Assembly: GCF_005239225.2 (NCBI RefSeq)
Contig: NC_133288.1
Coordinates: 11,104,169 to 11,168,168, forward strand
Source: Populus alba
Lineage: Eukaryota > Streptophyta > Magnoliopsida > Malpighiales > Salicaceae
Direction of reading: 5' to 3'
DNA length: 64,000 nt
Made by a program: the position numbers and the translations under genes. Below the pieces are notes generated by a model. It made no database searches. It saw only the letters and a program-made list of their open reading frames with translations, and was not told where the DNA came from. This document shows, piece after piece, positions 36,510-48,153 of this stretch (position 1 is its first letter; every line of letters starts with the position of its first letter).

Positions 36510-36860
36510 ATGGAAACACCGATGGTTTGTGTCCATCGGTGTATTCCAGAGGCGAGAGGAATTGTTCCCCTCCCCCTAGAGCTGTTCACTATCAATGCCA
36601 CCAATGAAAACATTAACAATTTGTGTCCATTAATGTATTCTAGAGGCAAGGGGAACTGTTCCTTTCCCTCAGAACTGTTCATTGTGTAAAAAAACCGATA
36701 GAAACATCAATGACTTGTGTTCGCCAATGTATTTCAGAGCCGAGAGGAATTATTCCCCTTTTTCGGAACTATTAATTGTCCAGATTACCAATGAAAACAT
36801 TAACGGTTTGTGTCCCTGAGTGTATTCCAGAGGCGATGAGAACTGTTTCCCTTATCATGT
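36510..36860. repeat. Tandem array, about 95-bp period, 4 units, inside CACTA unit 2
   Basis: Cores at about 36521, 36618, 36709 and 36803, with the same layout as 25180-25560 (GTTTGTGTCCATCGGTGTA, AGAGGCGAG, GGAATTGTTCCCC). It lies between the two transposon genes. Confidence 0.8.
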
Positions 36861-37622
36861 CGGTGGCAATTAAAGTTATGTCAGGTTACCAAGGAAATTA
36901 CCGACGGAGTGCGAATTACAACGCGTAGGTAATTAATGCATCTTTAATTGTGTACTGTTTATAATTTTTACCGATAGAATTATGAACAGACAGTAAAAAA
37001 AATTGAATGGTTTTTTGAAAATTTTAGTGCAAAATAAAAATTTCAAGGTAAACGTAATGTGGGAATCACCGATGGATAAATTAAAAATATTATTATTTAA
37101 TAGTCCATCGATGATTCTATCGGTAAAAACGCAGTATAAAACCCAGCAAGCTTGCTGGAAGTTCATTTTTTTCTCTTATTTTTTCAATTCTCTCTTCACT
37201 CTCTGCTAATCCTCTCACTCAGATCCTCTCTTCACAATAGTAGAACTTAAGGTTTTTACCATCAACACGATTAAAAGGTACGTGTGGTGAATCTTTTGAG
37301 TTATTTTTTTTCTTTTTTTTTTCTTTAGTTTATTAACAATGTAATTTCATTTTGTTTTTTTTTTATTTATCACACGTAGATAAACTCTAAAATTAAGCAT
37401 GCCATTAAGGTAAGCATTTTTTATTCCTAAAGCTTATATTTGTTTTTGTATTGTTTTATTGTCTACATTGCAATAATGTTTTATTGTGTTTATTGAACTC
37501 TAATAGTTATTGTTATTTGCAGGATTGAAAATTCTTGGTAGCTCCAGCATAGAGGAGGTGCTGCCAATTTTATTCTTTTAAAATCAAAATTGATTATGAA
37601 AATATTCAGTAAATTTATGTAG

Positions 37623-38792
37623 ATGCATATGGAAAAATCAACTTCACGTTATGAGTACATGATCACAACTAGTTCTTCTAGCAGCGATAATAACAATGTG
37701 ATGCAAGAAAAGGCACCTACATCAACTCACGAAGTTGCCTCTTCTAGTGTTGTTCCATAACGTAGAGGCAGTGTTCCTTCATAGTGAGATCTATTCACTC
37801 GCAAGTACAAGGTGCATTGCAAGGACAACCTTTCAATGTAAGTTTGTTTTGCTTTAAGTTTGTTCGTGTGTAACAATTTATGAACAACTAATATTTCATT
37901 AATTTTATTGATTTTCAGGTTCAGAAATATTGAGGTTGTCCAGGTAATAACATCGGCATTTAAATTATCAATGGAGATTCCATTGTTTCAATAGAGTCAG
38001 ATTTCCAAACATTCTAATTGGAAACCTTATATCGATGCATGATTTTCAAGATTTCAGGTAGTGTTAACTTAAAATTTTAACTATTTTTTATGTAAATTCA
38101 TTTACTTTATTTATAATATTGATTTATTTTTCATAAATTATTAATTCAAGGGTAAATTTTAATGGAATAAATAAAATAACAATGTTGCGAGGAGGGTTTA
38201 GGAGAATCACGCTACAACTACGTAACAATGAAAACAATATGATAATTATTATTTTTTTAAAATATTAAAATTTCATTTGTCATTAAATCATAGAATATGT
38301 TTTTATCATGTAGGTTGTGTGATTTTTGGTATAAAGCATAAAAAAGGCTAAACAATATGCCAAGGAAAACGCTCTGCCTGGCTGGAATGACATGATGGTT
38401 TGGAAGGATTTCAAGCCGCCATACATCCCAGAGGATACATGGATGAAATATATTCAGCACATGATGTCCGAGCATTTCACACGATTCTCGCAGTTCGATG
38501 TGGCAAACCAAAGACAACATATTCACAGCTCGGTTACTACACACACTGGTGGCTCAGTTCCTTTTGTTTTGCATACGAAGTGGATGACAAGATTAATTTT
38601 AATCACATCTATCTTTAACTAATTTGTTGTTATTTATAAATATATGTAACTTGTAATTTTTTTTTCTTACAGGCTACGACTTTTTGACATTAGCCAAACC
38701 CAATGGAGTTTTTTGTGGAGATGCACGTGCGGAGTGAATACCACGAAAAATAGGTACAACAGTTCATCGACAACCACGCTCAACACTTTATG
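37623..38792 (+). pseudogene. CACTA second gene (Ptta/En/Spm-type) pseudogene
   Basis: It follows the exon pattern of the intact gene at 61948-63544 exon by exon: first exon 37623-37837, then blocks starting near 37920 (FRNIEVVQVITSAFKLSMEI-like), 38160, 38315 (MVWKDFKPPYIPEDTW) and 38673. Splice signals such as 'caat/gtaagttt' are kept. Stops occur in exon 1 (TAA near 37758; TAG TGA near 37780) and exon 2 (TAG near 37994 where the intact copy has TGG). The last exon is missing because the element is truncated. Confidence 0.8.
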
Positions 38793-39431
38793 GTATGTTC
38801 ATTCAACCATTTTTTTTTTGTAAGTTGTTATTTTCTTGAATTGAATTTGATGATTTTGAAAGTGAAGGGATAAACAAAGATGACCTTTTCTCATTTCAAG
38901 CAAAGTCAATTAGAACTGCTAAATTTTGACCTCATCCAATGTAATGATTTGGACTTGTAAGAATCATGATTCGCGAGTACATAACTATTAAATTCACTGC
39001 ATGTCATTATGCATACTGCTAAAACTTAGTTATATGATGTGTGGTTTAGTTTCATGTATGAGTTCAAAATTGTTTGGTCACCTTATATCATTTCAACAAA
39101 CATTGTCATTTCCGCAATCAAAACACTTTTAATCTTCAAGATTGATTAGCTTTAATTTTGCATGTTGGAGTTTGATCCAAAAATTTATCAAAAATGAAAT
39201 GTTAAACATCTCCTGACGTTAGAATGACAATGAGACAAAGAAAAATACATGTTTCGATAAAGGATAAGATGTGATCCCAAAACAAAATACATAATGACAA
39301 CTCCACAACAAAATGATTAACAATTCAGCACCATCCTTGGATTAGCTTTTTTGGCAATATCTGTGTTTTGCCAAGAAATTTTGATTACTTGTCGTTCTAA
39401 GGATGTTCTGATGACAATATGGCCAATGACC

Positions 39432-39626
39432 TCATATTTCAGAAATTCGATTTGCCTCTTGTTCACTATCCTCTGAACTCAATTCTTGAAATTCTTGCAA
39501 CTGTTCAACTGAATGGCTTGAAGTCCCCCCATGATATTCAAATATCTTGTTTGGATTATACCACCTAGGAAATTGTGGTTGCATGGGATTTAATAGACTC
39601 GAGGCAACAAGTTTGGAATCTAGCAA
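39432..39626 (-). pseudogene. Possible gypsy gag/zinc-knuckle-region fragment
   Basis: The frame reads LLNPMQPQFPRWYNPNK, then FEYHGGTSSHSVEQLQEF. In plant gypsy polyproteins a segment of the form PRWxNPNxxCxYHxGxxGHSxExC links gag to protease. Here the aligned cysteines are replaced, as expected for a decayed copy. Only 64 codons remain, so confidence is limited. Confidence 0.45.
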
Positions 39627-40047
39627 ACACTGTTAGGTAAGCTTGAGTGACAGAGGTATGTCAATCTTTGGCAAAGACATTTGAGTAGTTGATGCTTGAG
39701 TGATACTTGTCAAGACCACATAACCATGGTTTCCCATCTTCAGAGTCATGTCCTGATGCATCTCTCATCATTATTCTGGAATTCTTAGCAGAACCTTCAA
39801 TCTTTCCCATTTATATAGCTTATTCAATTCTGTAAACAATCCTCATAACATCATGTCAATCTTTCAATGTTGTTGTGGTTGTTTGAGGATTGTTGGAAAC
39901 TTTCTAACAGCTAAGTAATCTTGGCAGTGTATGGAAACATGCAGCACTGCCACCGTCGATGTGTGGAATCACGTGTCGTCTTAACTAGAAGAGAACCTAA
40001 AAAACTCCTTTGTCTCATTTTTTATTTGTCCCAGATAGTGCACCGAA

Positions 40048-40975
40048 CAGATATCTGTAGAGGGAGTTCTGTTATGTTGAAGTTTCAGTCTTCTTCTTCT
40101 TTTTCAGCCCAGGTCTATCTTTTCTCCCTACTTCTGTGTTTTGATGCTGACATTAGTGGGAAACAATCATAGATGATTTAACACTACTACACCCATTCTT
40201 TGATTTCTTATTGGCAGATTCATAAACAAATCTTTGCATAATGAGTTCTGCTCTGTTTTACTTTGATGTTACTCTTGTTTTTTCCATTAGGTCTGTTTCT
40301 TCTCCCTACTATTGTGTTTTGGTAATGCAACTACTGGTAGAAATCTTTAAAGAATATAAAACTACTACATCTCCTCTTGTATTCCCCACTTGCAGAGCCA
40401 CAAATGGATTTTTGTAGAGAGAGCTCTATCACGTTGAAGTTCAACGTCTACTCATGTTTTTGGACCAGGTCTCACTCTTCTGCCTATTACATTATTTCAA
40501 TATTGAAACTGGTAGGGTAAATTTTCATATCGTCTGAAAATACTACATCCCCTTTTGTATTCCCCACCTAAAGAGCCACAAATAGATCTCTGTAAAGAGA
40601 GCTCTACTACGTTGAAGTTCAATGTATACTCATGTTTTTTAGATCAAATTTAGCTCTTCTTTTTACCACTGTGTTTTGGTAGCGTATCAAACTATTACAT
40701 CCCCTCTTGCATTCTCCACTTACAGAGCCACAAACAAATTTTATGGAGAGAGTTTTGCTACTTTGAAATTTTTTGCATGCTCTTATTTTTCAAATCAGGT
40801 TTGGCTATTCAACCTACTATGGTGTTCTGGTGGTGCCACTAGTGAGACAAATTTTCATAGCATATGACACTACTACATCCCCTATTGCATTCCCCACTGG
40901 CAGATCCACAAACAAATCTCTACAGAGAGAGCTCTGACACATAGAAGTTCCATGTGTAATCATGTTTTTTTACAC
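40048..40975. repeat. Tandem array, about 150-190-bp period, 5-6 units
   Basis: Units begin near 40048, 40213, 40400, 40582, 40732 and 40910. Each carries 'acaaatctctgtagagagagctct', then 'gttgaagttca', 'catgttttt', 'ctactgtgttttggt' and 'actactacatcccc...ttgcattccccact...cagagccaca'. Divergence between units is moderate. It lies inside retroelement-like DNA and is not explained by any gene. Confidence 0.8.
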
Positions 40976-41986
40976 CAAAACCTTATGTTGTTGAACTGGA
41001 ATTGAGTTCACTGTGGAGTGACTTCAAAGAACGACTGAAATGAAAGAGAGGCGATGCAACTTTATGGTTGTGATCGTTATTAGTGAAGTGCTGAGGAAAA
41101 GAGTTCATTATTTTTCCTTGTACGGGATGCGAACTGATAGTGCTTCCATAAGAGGCTATGGAGACATTCTCTTTTCATTCTTGAAACTCAGCACTTATTT
41201 AAGCAGATCCGTGAGTCTAGCTACTTCACCTTTGATTCTCTTAATTTGATTTTGATAATGGGCCTCTAACTAAGCTATTTCTTCATTTTCCATTTTTTAG
41301 GTGTAGCAAATCTTCGGTGGGGGACCTACATTTCAACCTAGCAATATGTATGATAAATGAATGAGTATGTTTCTATATGACGAGCTCGCCCTTCTAGGGT
41401 TGACACATGGTCATAACCCTTGCATCATTATACAAGAATTTTGATTCTTGCTCCACAACGGAAATTTCCTAAGTAACAGCCATTATGTCAACCACAAGTC
41501 TTGAGTTCAAGATGCTTCAGGAAAGGCTTACTTTGATGCAAAACAAAAGGTAACACACACAACATAAAGACAGGTTCTATTCATTAAGTGAGACTAAGGG
41601 TAGGTTGACTATCTAGTCTAAAAAAGGTTCTCATATCTGCTCACTGGAGATATTCATAAAAAAAGTATAGGGGCGTTACAAAAAATGGTTAAGGCACGTA
41701 TGCCCACCATTACCAAACAGATACTCAGATATGAGTTGGGTATTTCATACACCTGAACCATAACCAACAGTCATAAGGCAAATCGCTAATCCCCCACCTA
41801 ACTTAAAAGCTTCTGTATGCTTTCCAAAAATTAAAGTATATGATGCATGAGGCAGTTCTATACAATGCATGAACATATATATACAAAATTAAAGCATGTA
41901 AGAAAATCAATAAATAAGCTTATTAAAAGGAAACACACAAACCAAACAAAACATATATCAGACAAAAACAAAGCTTAGTCCACAAG

Positions 41987-42005
41987 GTCCTTAGTAGAGT
42001 CGCTA
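41987..42005 (-). other. Decayed primer-binding site next to LTR
   Basis: The minus strand reads TAGCGACTCTACTAAGGAC, three bases (GAA) after the LTR end GCGACA. It resembles TGGCGACTCCACTGGGGAC, which I recall as a tRNA-complementary start site in plant Tat/Ogre-type elements. The differences are all G-to-A or C-to-T. That family link is from memory and was not checked. Confidence 0.5.
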
Positions 42006-42008
42006 TTC

Positions 42009-44325
42009 TGTCGCATATATATGGCGTTGCGGTGAAAAAATCTACCCTCATCTTGGTATCTAATGTGGAAAATATAGGGAGATAAGGAATTCTTATCTTT
42101 TATTAGTGAAAAATGAAATGGGAGTCACCACCTAATATTTTGGTCATTAGGAACCGTAACTGGTCTTAGAGATCGGGTACGAGGATTAGTTGCGTAAAGG
42201 AAGCTATTAGCACCCCAAATACGCCCTATCCAAGGTAAGCTATATTGTTTTATTGTCTGATAAAATCTAAGGTCTTGTCGTGTTTTTTAGTTGTTGGTCC
42301 GTCTATGTTTTAAGAAAAGTCATTCTCGGTAAGAAGGTTCTTATCTTGTTAGGTAAAAAACTAACCGTTCAAAAGTTTTTTTTAAAAAAGCTATCTTTTT
42401 AATATTGAGACTACGCCTTACATATAAGCGTGTAATCCTTAATATTACAAGAAAACAAAATATATTTTTTTGGAATTTTTTGAAATATTAACTTAGTTCT
42501 CGTGACTTTAATAAACTGGTTAATAAAGCCAAAATGCATGCTAATGTATATTTTTTAATTTTTGTTGGATGAAAATATGATATGATTTTTTGTTCTTTGA
42601 GAGACTTGGTCGTAGGTATGAAAACAAAAAAAAAAAAAACATTTTTTTTTTCATTTTTCAATGTTTTGATAAAAACCAGGTATTTTAATATCGGATTTTT
42701 ATCTTTATGGTATAAAAACACAAACTAATATTAAGCAAAACTCAGTAGAAAAATACTCGGGAAAATCACAAATTTTCCAAAATGTTTTTTTTTTATTTTT
42801 TTGGATTGGGCTAGACCCTGCCCAACTACTTTGACATGGGTCAGGCCGACCCAGTTATGCAGGTTGGCCTAGAATGGGCCCGACCATGAACAGTGGCTCT
42901 CTACTATTCACATGCTACATGAACAGTGGAGAGTGAATTATCATTCACTCTCCATTGTTCTTTAGCCGAATAGTGGAGACAACGGTGAAGAAGAAGAAGA
43001 AAGGGAAAGAGAAGAGGGCTGACCTGTAGTGGCTCTGAAGGCGTTGCTCCTGTCAGTTGCTGACCGGAGAATGGCTTGGACGGTGGTTGGCCTTTCTCCT
43101 TCTTCTTCTTCTCTGTATTTTTTCTTCTGCTCTGTTCTCCTCTATTTCTGTTTTCTTCTTTTGTTTCTCACAGTGCCATTGTCGACTAGGAGAAAAGTGG
43201 CAGCTGGCGCTTATGATGATGGTGAAGCGACGGTGGCTCTTCTTTGTGGTGGCAGGCAGTGTTTTGCTACTTTTTTCCCATCTGTGCAGAGGCGCAGGTT
43301 TTTTCCTTTTCTTCAATGGTGTTGCAGCAAGGGAAGAAGATGGTGAGCTGACAAAAAAAGGACGATGGCGTTCATAGTGCTGGTGTATATTTGTGATGGA
43401 GAATGCCAACGGTTCGCAGTTAGAGAGAAAACGATGATGGCCACCAACGAGTGTTCTTCCCTTATTTTAGAACAAGCTCCTCCCTATTTTCATATCTTCC
43501 CTATCTTTCATCTTCCATCTTCTCTGTTCCTTTTTGTGCCTTTTAAATATTTTTTCCTTCCTCTGGTCTACTTTCTTTTTCTCACGTACTGCTTGTTATG
43601 CCTCCTCTATCTTTCTTTTTTTTCCCCTCGGGTTCTTTTGCTCCTCACTCTCCTCTCCCCTTGTTAAGTCCCTTCTCTGGCTTTTATAGCCCAAGAATGC
43701 ATGTTTTTTTTTTTCTAACAATAAAGATGTTCGGGCATTATTGCAGTGATAACAGTCGAAAGTGTGCAGAGAGATTGTAGTTGTGAAACGTTCCCTATAA
43801 TTGAAGCAATCTGCGAACATTTTATTGTTGAAACGTTGCCGAGGAGAAAGACGATGAACAATTCATGAAACATCTTTATTTTCTCCAATTCAAATGGCCA
43901 TTTTGATTTGGTCCTTGTGGTTTCACAATTTTGTAATCAAACCCCTGGACAAATTGTAATTGGATGCCTGAAATTTAATTTCTTCCCAATAAAGCCCAAA
44001 TTCACTTAAAAACATTTTTTTTCTTGCAATCAAACCCTCCATCAATTCAATTAAACCTTCAATAAAATTTAATTGAGTTCATAAACATATGATTTTGGAC
44101 TTTTCTTCCTCAAATTAAATTTTCTTTGTCAACAAGGCTCTCATCAGTAAAAAAAATATACAGTCAAATTTTAATTCTTGTATTTTTTAACCTCCTCAAC
44201 AAATTTATAGCTATTTTATGGGCACTGCAGCATCCTTTTCCCACTCCTATTAGTTTTTTGAATTTCTTCTGAATATTTTTTTTTATTTTCTTATTTTTTG
44301 TGTGGGAACCCAAATATGGATAACA
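42009..44325 (-). mobile_element. LTR of gypsy-type retrotransposon, minus orientation
   Basis: Inverted homolog of 4804-7055. It starts TGTTATCC (44325) and ends GCGACA (42009), with a primer-binding-like sequence following. The TATA box TATAAAAG lies at 43688-43681 on the minus strand, followed by a purine-rich leader (pyrimidine-rich on the plus strand, roughly 43080-43680). The many overlapping open frames at 43029-43820 are composition artefacts. Upstream sequence (44326-45200) matches 8.29-9.56 kb, which would be the 3' interior of the same family, so this LTR has family sequence on both sides. Confidence 0.6.
43681..43688 (-). promoter_or_regulatory. LTR TATA box (TATAAAAG), minus strand
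   Basis: Same placement as 5563-5571 in the inverted sister LTR: TATAAAAG followed by a purine-rich transcript start region. Confidence 0.55.
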
Positions 44326-45219
44326 GCAAAGCTAAAGCAAAAGAAAAGAAAAAATTATCAAATGAAATTAAATAAAATCAAAAAATTATCAAGAGAACAA
44401 ACCTTGGTTTCTTAGAGGAAGGGGATGTTTTTCTCTTCTTGGCTGGTTGTCTCCCTTCTCTTCTCTCATTCTTTGTATACCTAGGAAACATTTAGTCTCT
44501 ACTTTTACAAAATAGTCTTCCCTTAAGTAGACAGTTTACATTTAAGTATTTCAATAACTATTTTCCTAAAAAAGTAAAAATATCCTTCCATGAAAAATTC
44601 TTGCTTTTACTTAGAGAAGCTAAATTGCTGAAATAAAAACTTTGATGTCGGTTTAAATGCTTCAAAATATAATTTGGACTCGTTCTTCACGAAACCTGTT
44701 TGCTAGTACAATTCAATTTTCATCTTTAAAACATCTCATCTCCCTCATATGACATCTTTTTTTGCTTTAATTGGGAGCGTTGATAGGTCTTTGAGTAAGG
44801 AATCCAACAAAATTAAGTTTGCATCAATTGAACTTACGTAGCCCCAGATATTCAAGTCAGAATGGCCAAAGGTCAACATTGGCAGATTGCGAGATTTGAC
44901 TTTAAAGGCTGTAATTTCCATGTTCTTCCTTATTTTATTTTCTTGCCTTGGATTTTTCAGAAAGGTATGGATGTTAGCTTTTTAATGCCACTAGAATCAC
45001 TTCATTTCAACCTCTAGAGCTCACACTCTACACAAAACATCGATTGAAGGTCAAATTTGTCAATTACCTCCATTTTACTCCTTTTTGTATCTTTCCATCC
45101 AAAAGTGCCTTCAAAACATTAAAATAATAATAATAATAATAATCAAGGCATTTTATATATAAAAAAAATAGGCAAAACACTAGTTAAATATGGGTGAAAC
45201 TATTGAATAATATGGTTGC
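44326..45219 (-). mobile_element. Retroelement 3'-interior fragment, inverted match to 8.29-9.56 kb
   Basis: Read on the minus strand, it has the same blocks in the same order as 8290-8900 and 9490-9555, with the intervening 600 bp absent. It includes a small (TAA)n at 45121-45142. No coding capacity. Confidence 0.5.
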
Positions 45220-45714
45220 ATCACAGCCTAAAGCGGTGGCCATGCCAGACCCAAGCGTCTTGGGTCTGACGCAGTCATGCTGAACCCAAGCGCATTGAGT
45301 CTGGTAAAAGTCTGACAGCCATGTATGACCTAAGCACCTTTGGTCTAGCAGTCATGCCAGACCTAAATGACTTGGGTTTGGTATGGAAGCCATGAAAACG
45401 TAAGCATTTTGGGTCTAGCAGGGGTCTAACAGTCATGTCAAACCCAAGCGCTTTGGTCTGGCGGCCATGCCCGACCTAAGTGACTTGGGTGTATAGGCCA
45501 TTCCCGACCCAAGAACCTTGGGTCAGGTAGGGGTCTGGCAACTATGGCGAACCTAAACAACTTGGGTCTGGCGCCCATATAAGACCAAAATGGTAATGCC
45601 AGACCCAAACACATTGGATCTGGCTGGGCTTTGGCTGATGTGCTAGATCCAAGTGCCTTGGGTACTGTGGTATGAGTGTAACACCCTCAAATTATACGCC
45701 TTGGATACTGTGGT
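45220..45714. repeat. Array of short palindromes (AGACCCAAG...CTTGGGTCT), left part
   Basis: Units of roughly 30-45 bp repeat CCATGCCAGACCCAAG, then a few variable bases, then CTTGGGTCTGGC. The two arms are reverse complements, so each unit can form a hairpin. About ten degenerate units are seen. It stops at the LTR-like element at 45720 and resumes at 48154. Confidence 0.8.
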
Positions 45715-45719
45715 AGGGA

Positions 45720-48153
45720 TGTAACACACTCAAATTATAATGTCATGAAATCTCAAACATTTATTTACTAATGTCAAGTATTGACTAATATGTCTAAGAT
45801 TATGGAATTTTTTTTTGAAAATTTTGGCAAAGTTTTTTTTGTTTTATATTGTTACCAAGTTATTGACTAAAATTTATTCAATCACAATACTCAAAACTTC
45901 CACTTTGATCCAACCATCCTGGATCATATCACATCTCATCATACAATATTTTACATAACTATACTTCATTATAGTTTCTCAACCTTACATCATCAACAAA
46001 TAAAATGTTAACTACAAACAATTATAAACTCAAAAGATTCATATTGAACTAATTATTACTTTAACATGCATCCATCTTTTAAACATGCATGATTATAATT
46101 ACTAAGTATTCTTTTCAAATAGTTTAATAATATTAGTTCCTTGCTCATACTTTTTAAATGTATAAGTAGCAAAAGCAAACATCTTTATGATACATATATT
46201 AAAATTTACATATAATACAAATTACATATAAAGCAAATATATTACATCCCATAAAATAAACAGATTTAAAAACAAAATCCTTATTTAACACTCCACATCA
46301 CCTCGTGAAAAACCTATATACATAACATTAATAAGTCCATACTAAATTGGTAATTCCATAATTATTACCTAATATTTGGATATTCTCTAATATTAGCCAA
46401 TCTAACTGGTAAGTCCATACGAATTACCCAACATCTGGCTATTCTCTATTAATAACCAGTAATTCCATACGAATTACCCAACATCCGGCTATTCTCTAAT
46501 ATTAGCCAATTTAACCAGTAATTCCATACAAATTACCCAACAACTGGTTATTCTCTATTAATAGCTAATATAACTGGTAATTCCAGATGAATTACCCAAC
46601 ATCCGGCTATTCTCTATTAATAGCCAATCTAACCGATAATTCCATACGAATTACCCAACACCCGACTATTCTCTATTAATAGTCAATCTAACCGATAATT
46701 CCATATGAATTACCCAACATCCAACTATTCTCTATTAATAGCCAATCTAATCGGCAATTCCATCTGAATTACCCAACATCCGAATTATATTACAAACAAG
46801 TTTCTTCTTCTACTTTTTCCATATCAATAGATCATAAACAACTCATAACTAATAATGAAACTTTGAATTTTAAAAGAAAGTAATGAATCACCTACCGTCT
46901 GCTCGTGATGGCCCAGATCCTCCTACCTGATGCCCTGCATCCATTATTATTTCTCCTACATGCCTAAATTTGAAGTATGTAATATCTTTTATTTAATTGG
47001 GATTTGCATCAAATTTTTCATTCATTTGTCACCTCATTTTCAACATATAGTTTTAATCAATTTTCTTCTTTTAACTCATTTAAAGAATTCTCCCATGAAC
47101 TATTCCTACCATTTATTTATTCCTTCTTTTCACATTCTTATGATGTTTCTTTACTTGTTCATAGTTTCAATACTTTCAAATAAGATGAAGAACATCATTT
47201 CTCAAACCTAAAACAATCAAAACCTCATTCCTATATTTCCTCATCCTTAATTACAAGCTCTTTTCTTTAAAATTATTCAATTTCTTTCTTAATTACTACT
47301 TACATTCATTATTTCTATACTATTCTACCTCAATTCCATCATGTTTACTTTTTCAAAATCCCTAAATTCTCATAAGAAACCTAATTTAAAAAAAATCAAG
47401 AATATAAGAAATTAAATCAAATTTAATTTTCATTGTTTGATAACTTACTCAAATAAATCCAAAAACACTTCATTCAAGTAAGAATCTAAATTTTTCATGC
47501 TTACCAATCTAAGTTCTCCAAACTTTTCTTCTCCTCCTGGTGTGGCCAGCCCTCCTCACCTTTCTTATATCTTCCTTCACTTGATTCTTCCTTAATTTAA
47601 TGTTCCAAGTCTTTCATTCTTACAAGTTTCGAAGCTCTCTCGCACTTTTTCTTATTTTTCTCTTGATTTCTCATGTTCTTCTCTTATTTTTTTTTTCTTT
47701 TCACATTTTTTACTGCCCAATCGGCAATTCATAAAAGAAAAGGGGCCGCCATGCTTTATTTTTTATGAAAAAATACCATTTTACCCTTAATGAGTCTTTT
47801 TGCTTCCATTTGACGGTCCTTATTCTTTTCTAGTATTACCGAGCTCCATTCATCCTAAACTTTTCACCAGATTCTATTCAATATATTTTAAGGTTCCTCA
47901 TAAAATTTCAGCTCAATCTGATGGTCGAATTTAAAATTACGTCCAATAACGTAAAACTAGTCAAATTATGATTTTTCGTCAAATTTCTGAATTTCTCTAA
48001 AACTTTTGAAATTTTAACTCGAGCTAAGGCATCATATTAGAAGGCTCCATGCAAATTTTTATAATTTTCTGATAACCCGATCGAGAGTTATGAATTTTGT
48101 TTTTGTTTTACATGAAACTAGTCAATTTATAATTTTTCGCCAAGAGTTTTACA
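45720..48153. mobile_element. LTR-like insertion (about 2.43 kb) splitting the palindrome array
   Basis: Starts TGTAACACAC (45720) and ends GAGTTTTACA (48153). The flanking 5-mers AGGGA (45715-45719) and AGGCA (48154-48158) match at four of five positions, as expected for an old target-site duplication. The TGTAACACNC start is common for plant gypsy LTRs. There are no coding domains, so a solo LTR is likely. It carries a 63-bp minisatellite. A second partial TGTAACACCC lies at 45679, so the left end could be there instead. Confidence 0.55.
46340..46800. repeat. Minisatellite, about 60-bp period, about 7 units
   Basis: The unit is AACCGGTAATTCCATACGAA, then TTACCCAACATCCGGCTA, then TTCTCTATTAATAGCCAATCT. 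It recurs from about 46340 (degenerate) to 46795, with the best matches at about 46440-46790. It lies inside the LTR-like element. Confidence 0.88.

Larger units (their letters stand above)
25747..37025. repeat. Tandem duplication unit 2 (about 9.5 kb plus 1.8-kb insertion)
   Basis: This is a direct repeat of 16152-25680. The part 30.82-34.43 kb is almost identical to 19.48-23.10 kb: the differences I saw are nearly all single-base homopolymer indels plus very few substitutions, such as T/C at 21711 versus 33045. The outer parts differ by several percent. The encoded segments at 23034-23402 and 34365-34811 differ at about one residue in ten. Confidence 0.88.
32290..38857 (+). mobile_element. 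CACTA (En/Spm) transposon remnant, unit 2
   Basis: Same 5' truncation as in unit 1, but this copy runs further right. It has a TNP2-type pseudogene, a 95-bp repeat array, spacer with short CCGATGG/ACCGATAG motifs (36960-37130), and most of a second-gene pseudogene. Homology to the element at 55-64 kb stops at about 38857, inside the intron before the last exon, so the 3' terminus is missing. Confidence 0.8.
38858..41986 (-). mobile_element. Decayed interior of minus-strand gypsy-type element
   Basis: This region lies 3' of the primer-binding-site-like sequence at 42005-41987 on the minus strand, where leader and gag should be. It holds a coiled-coil-like broken frame near 41250-41100 (minus, LTDLL...), a 180-bp tandem array (40048-40975) and a weak gag-like piece (39626-39432). 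The element is too decayed to define its end. The border at 38858 is simply where CACTA homology stops. Confidence 0.4.
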
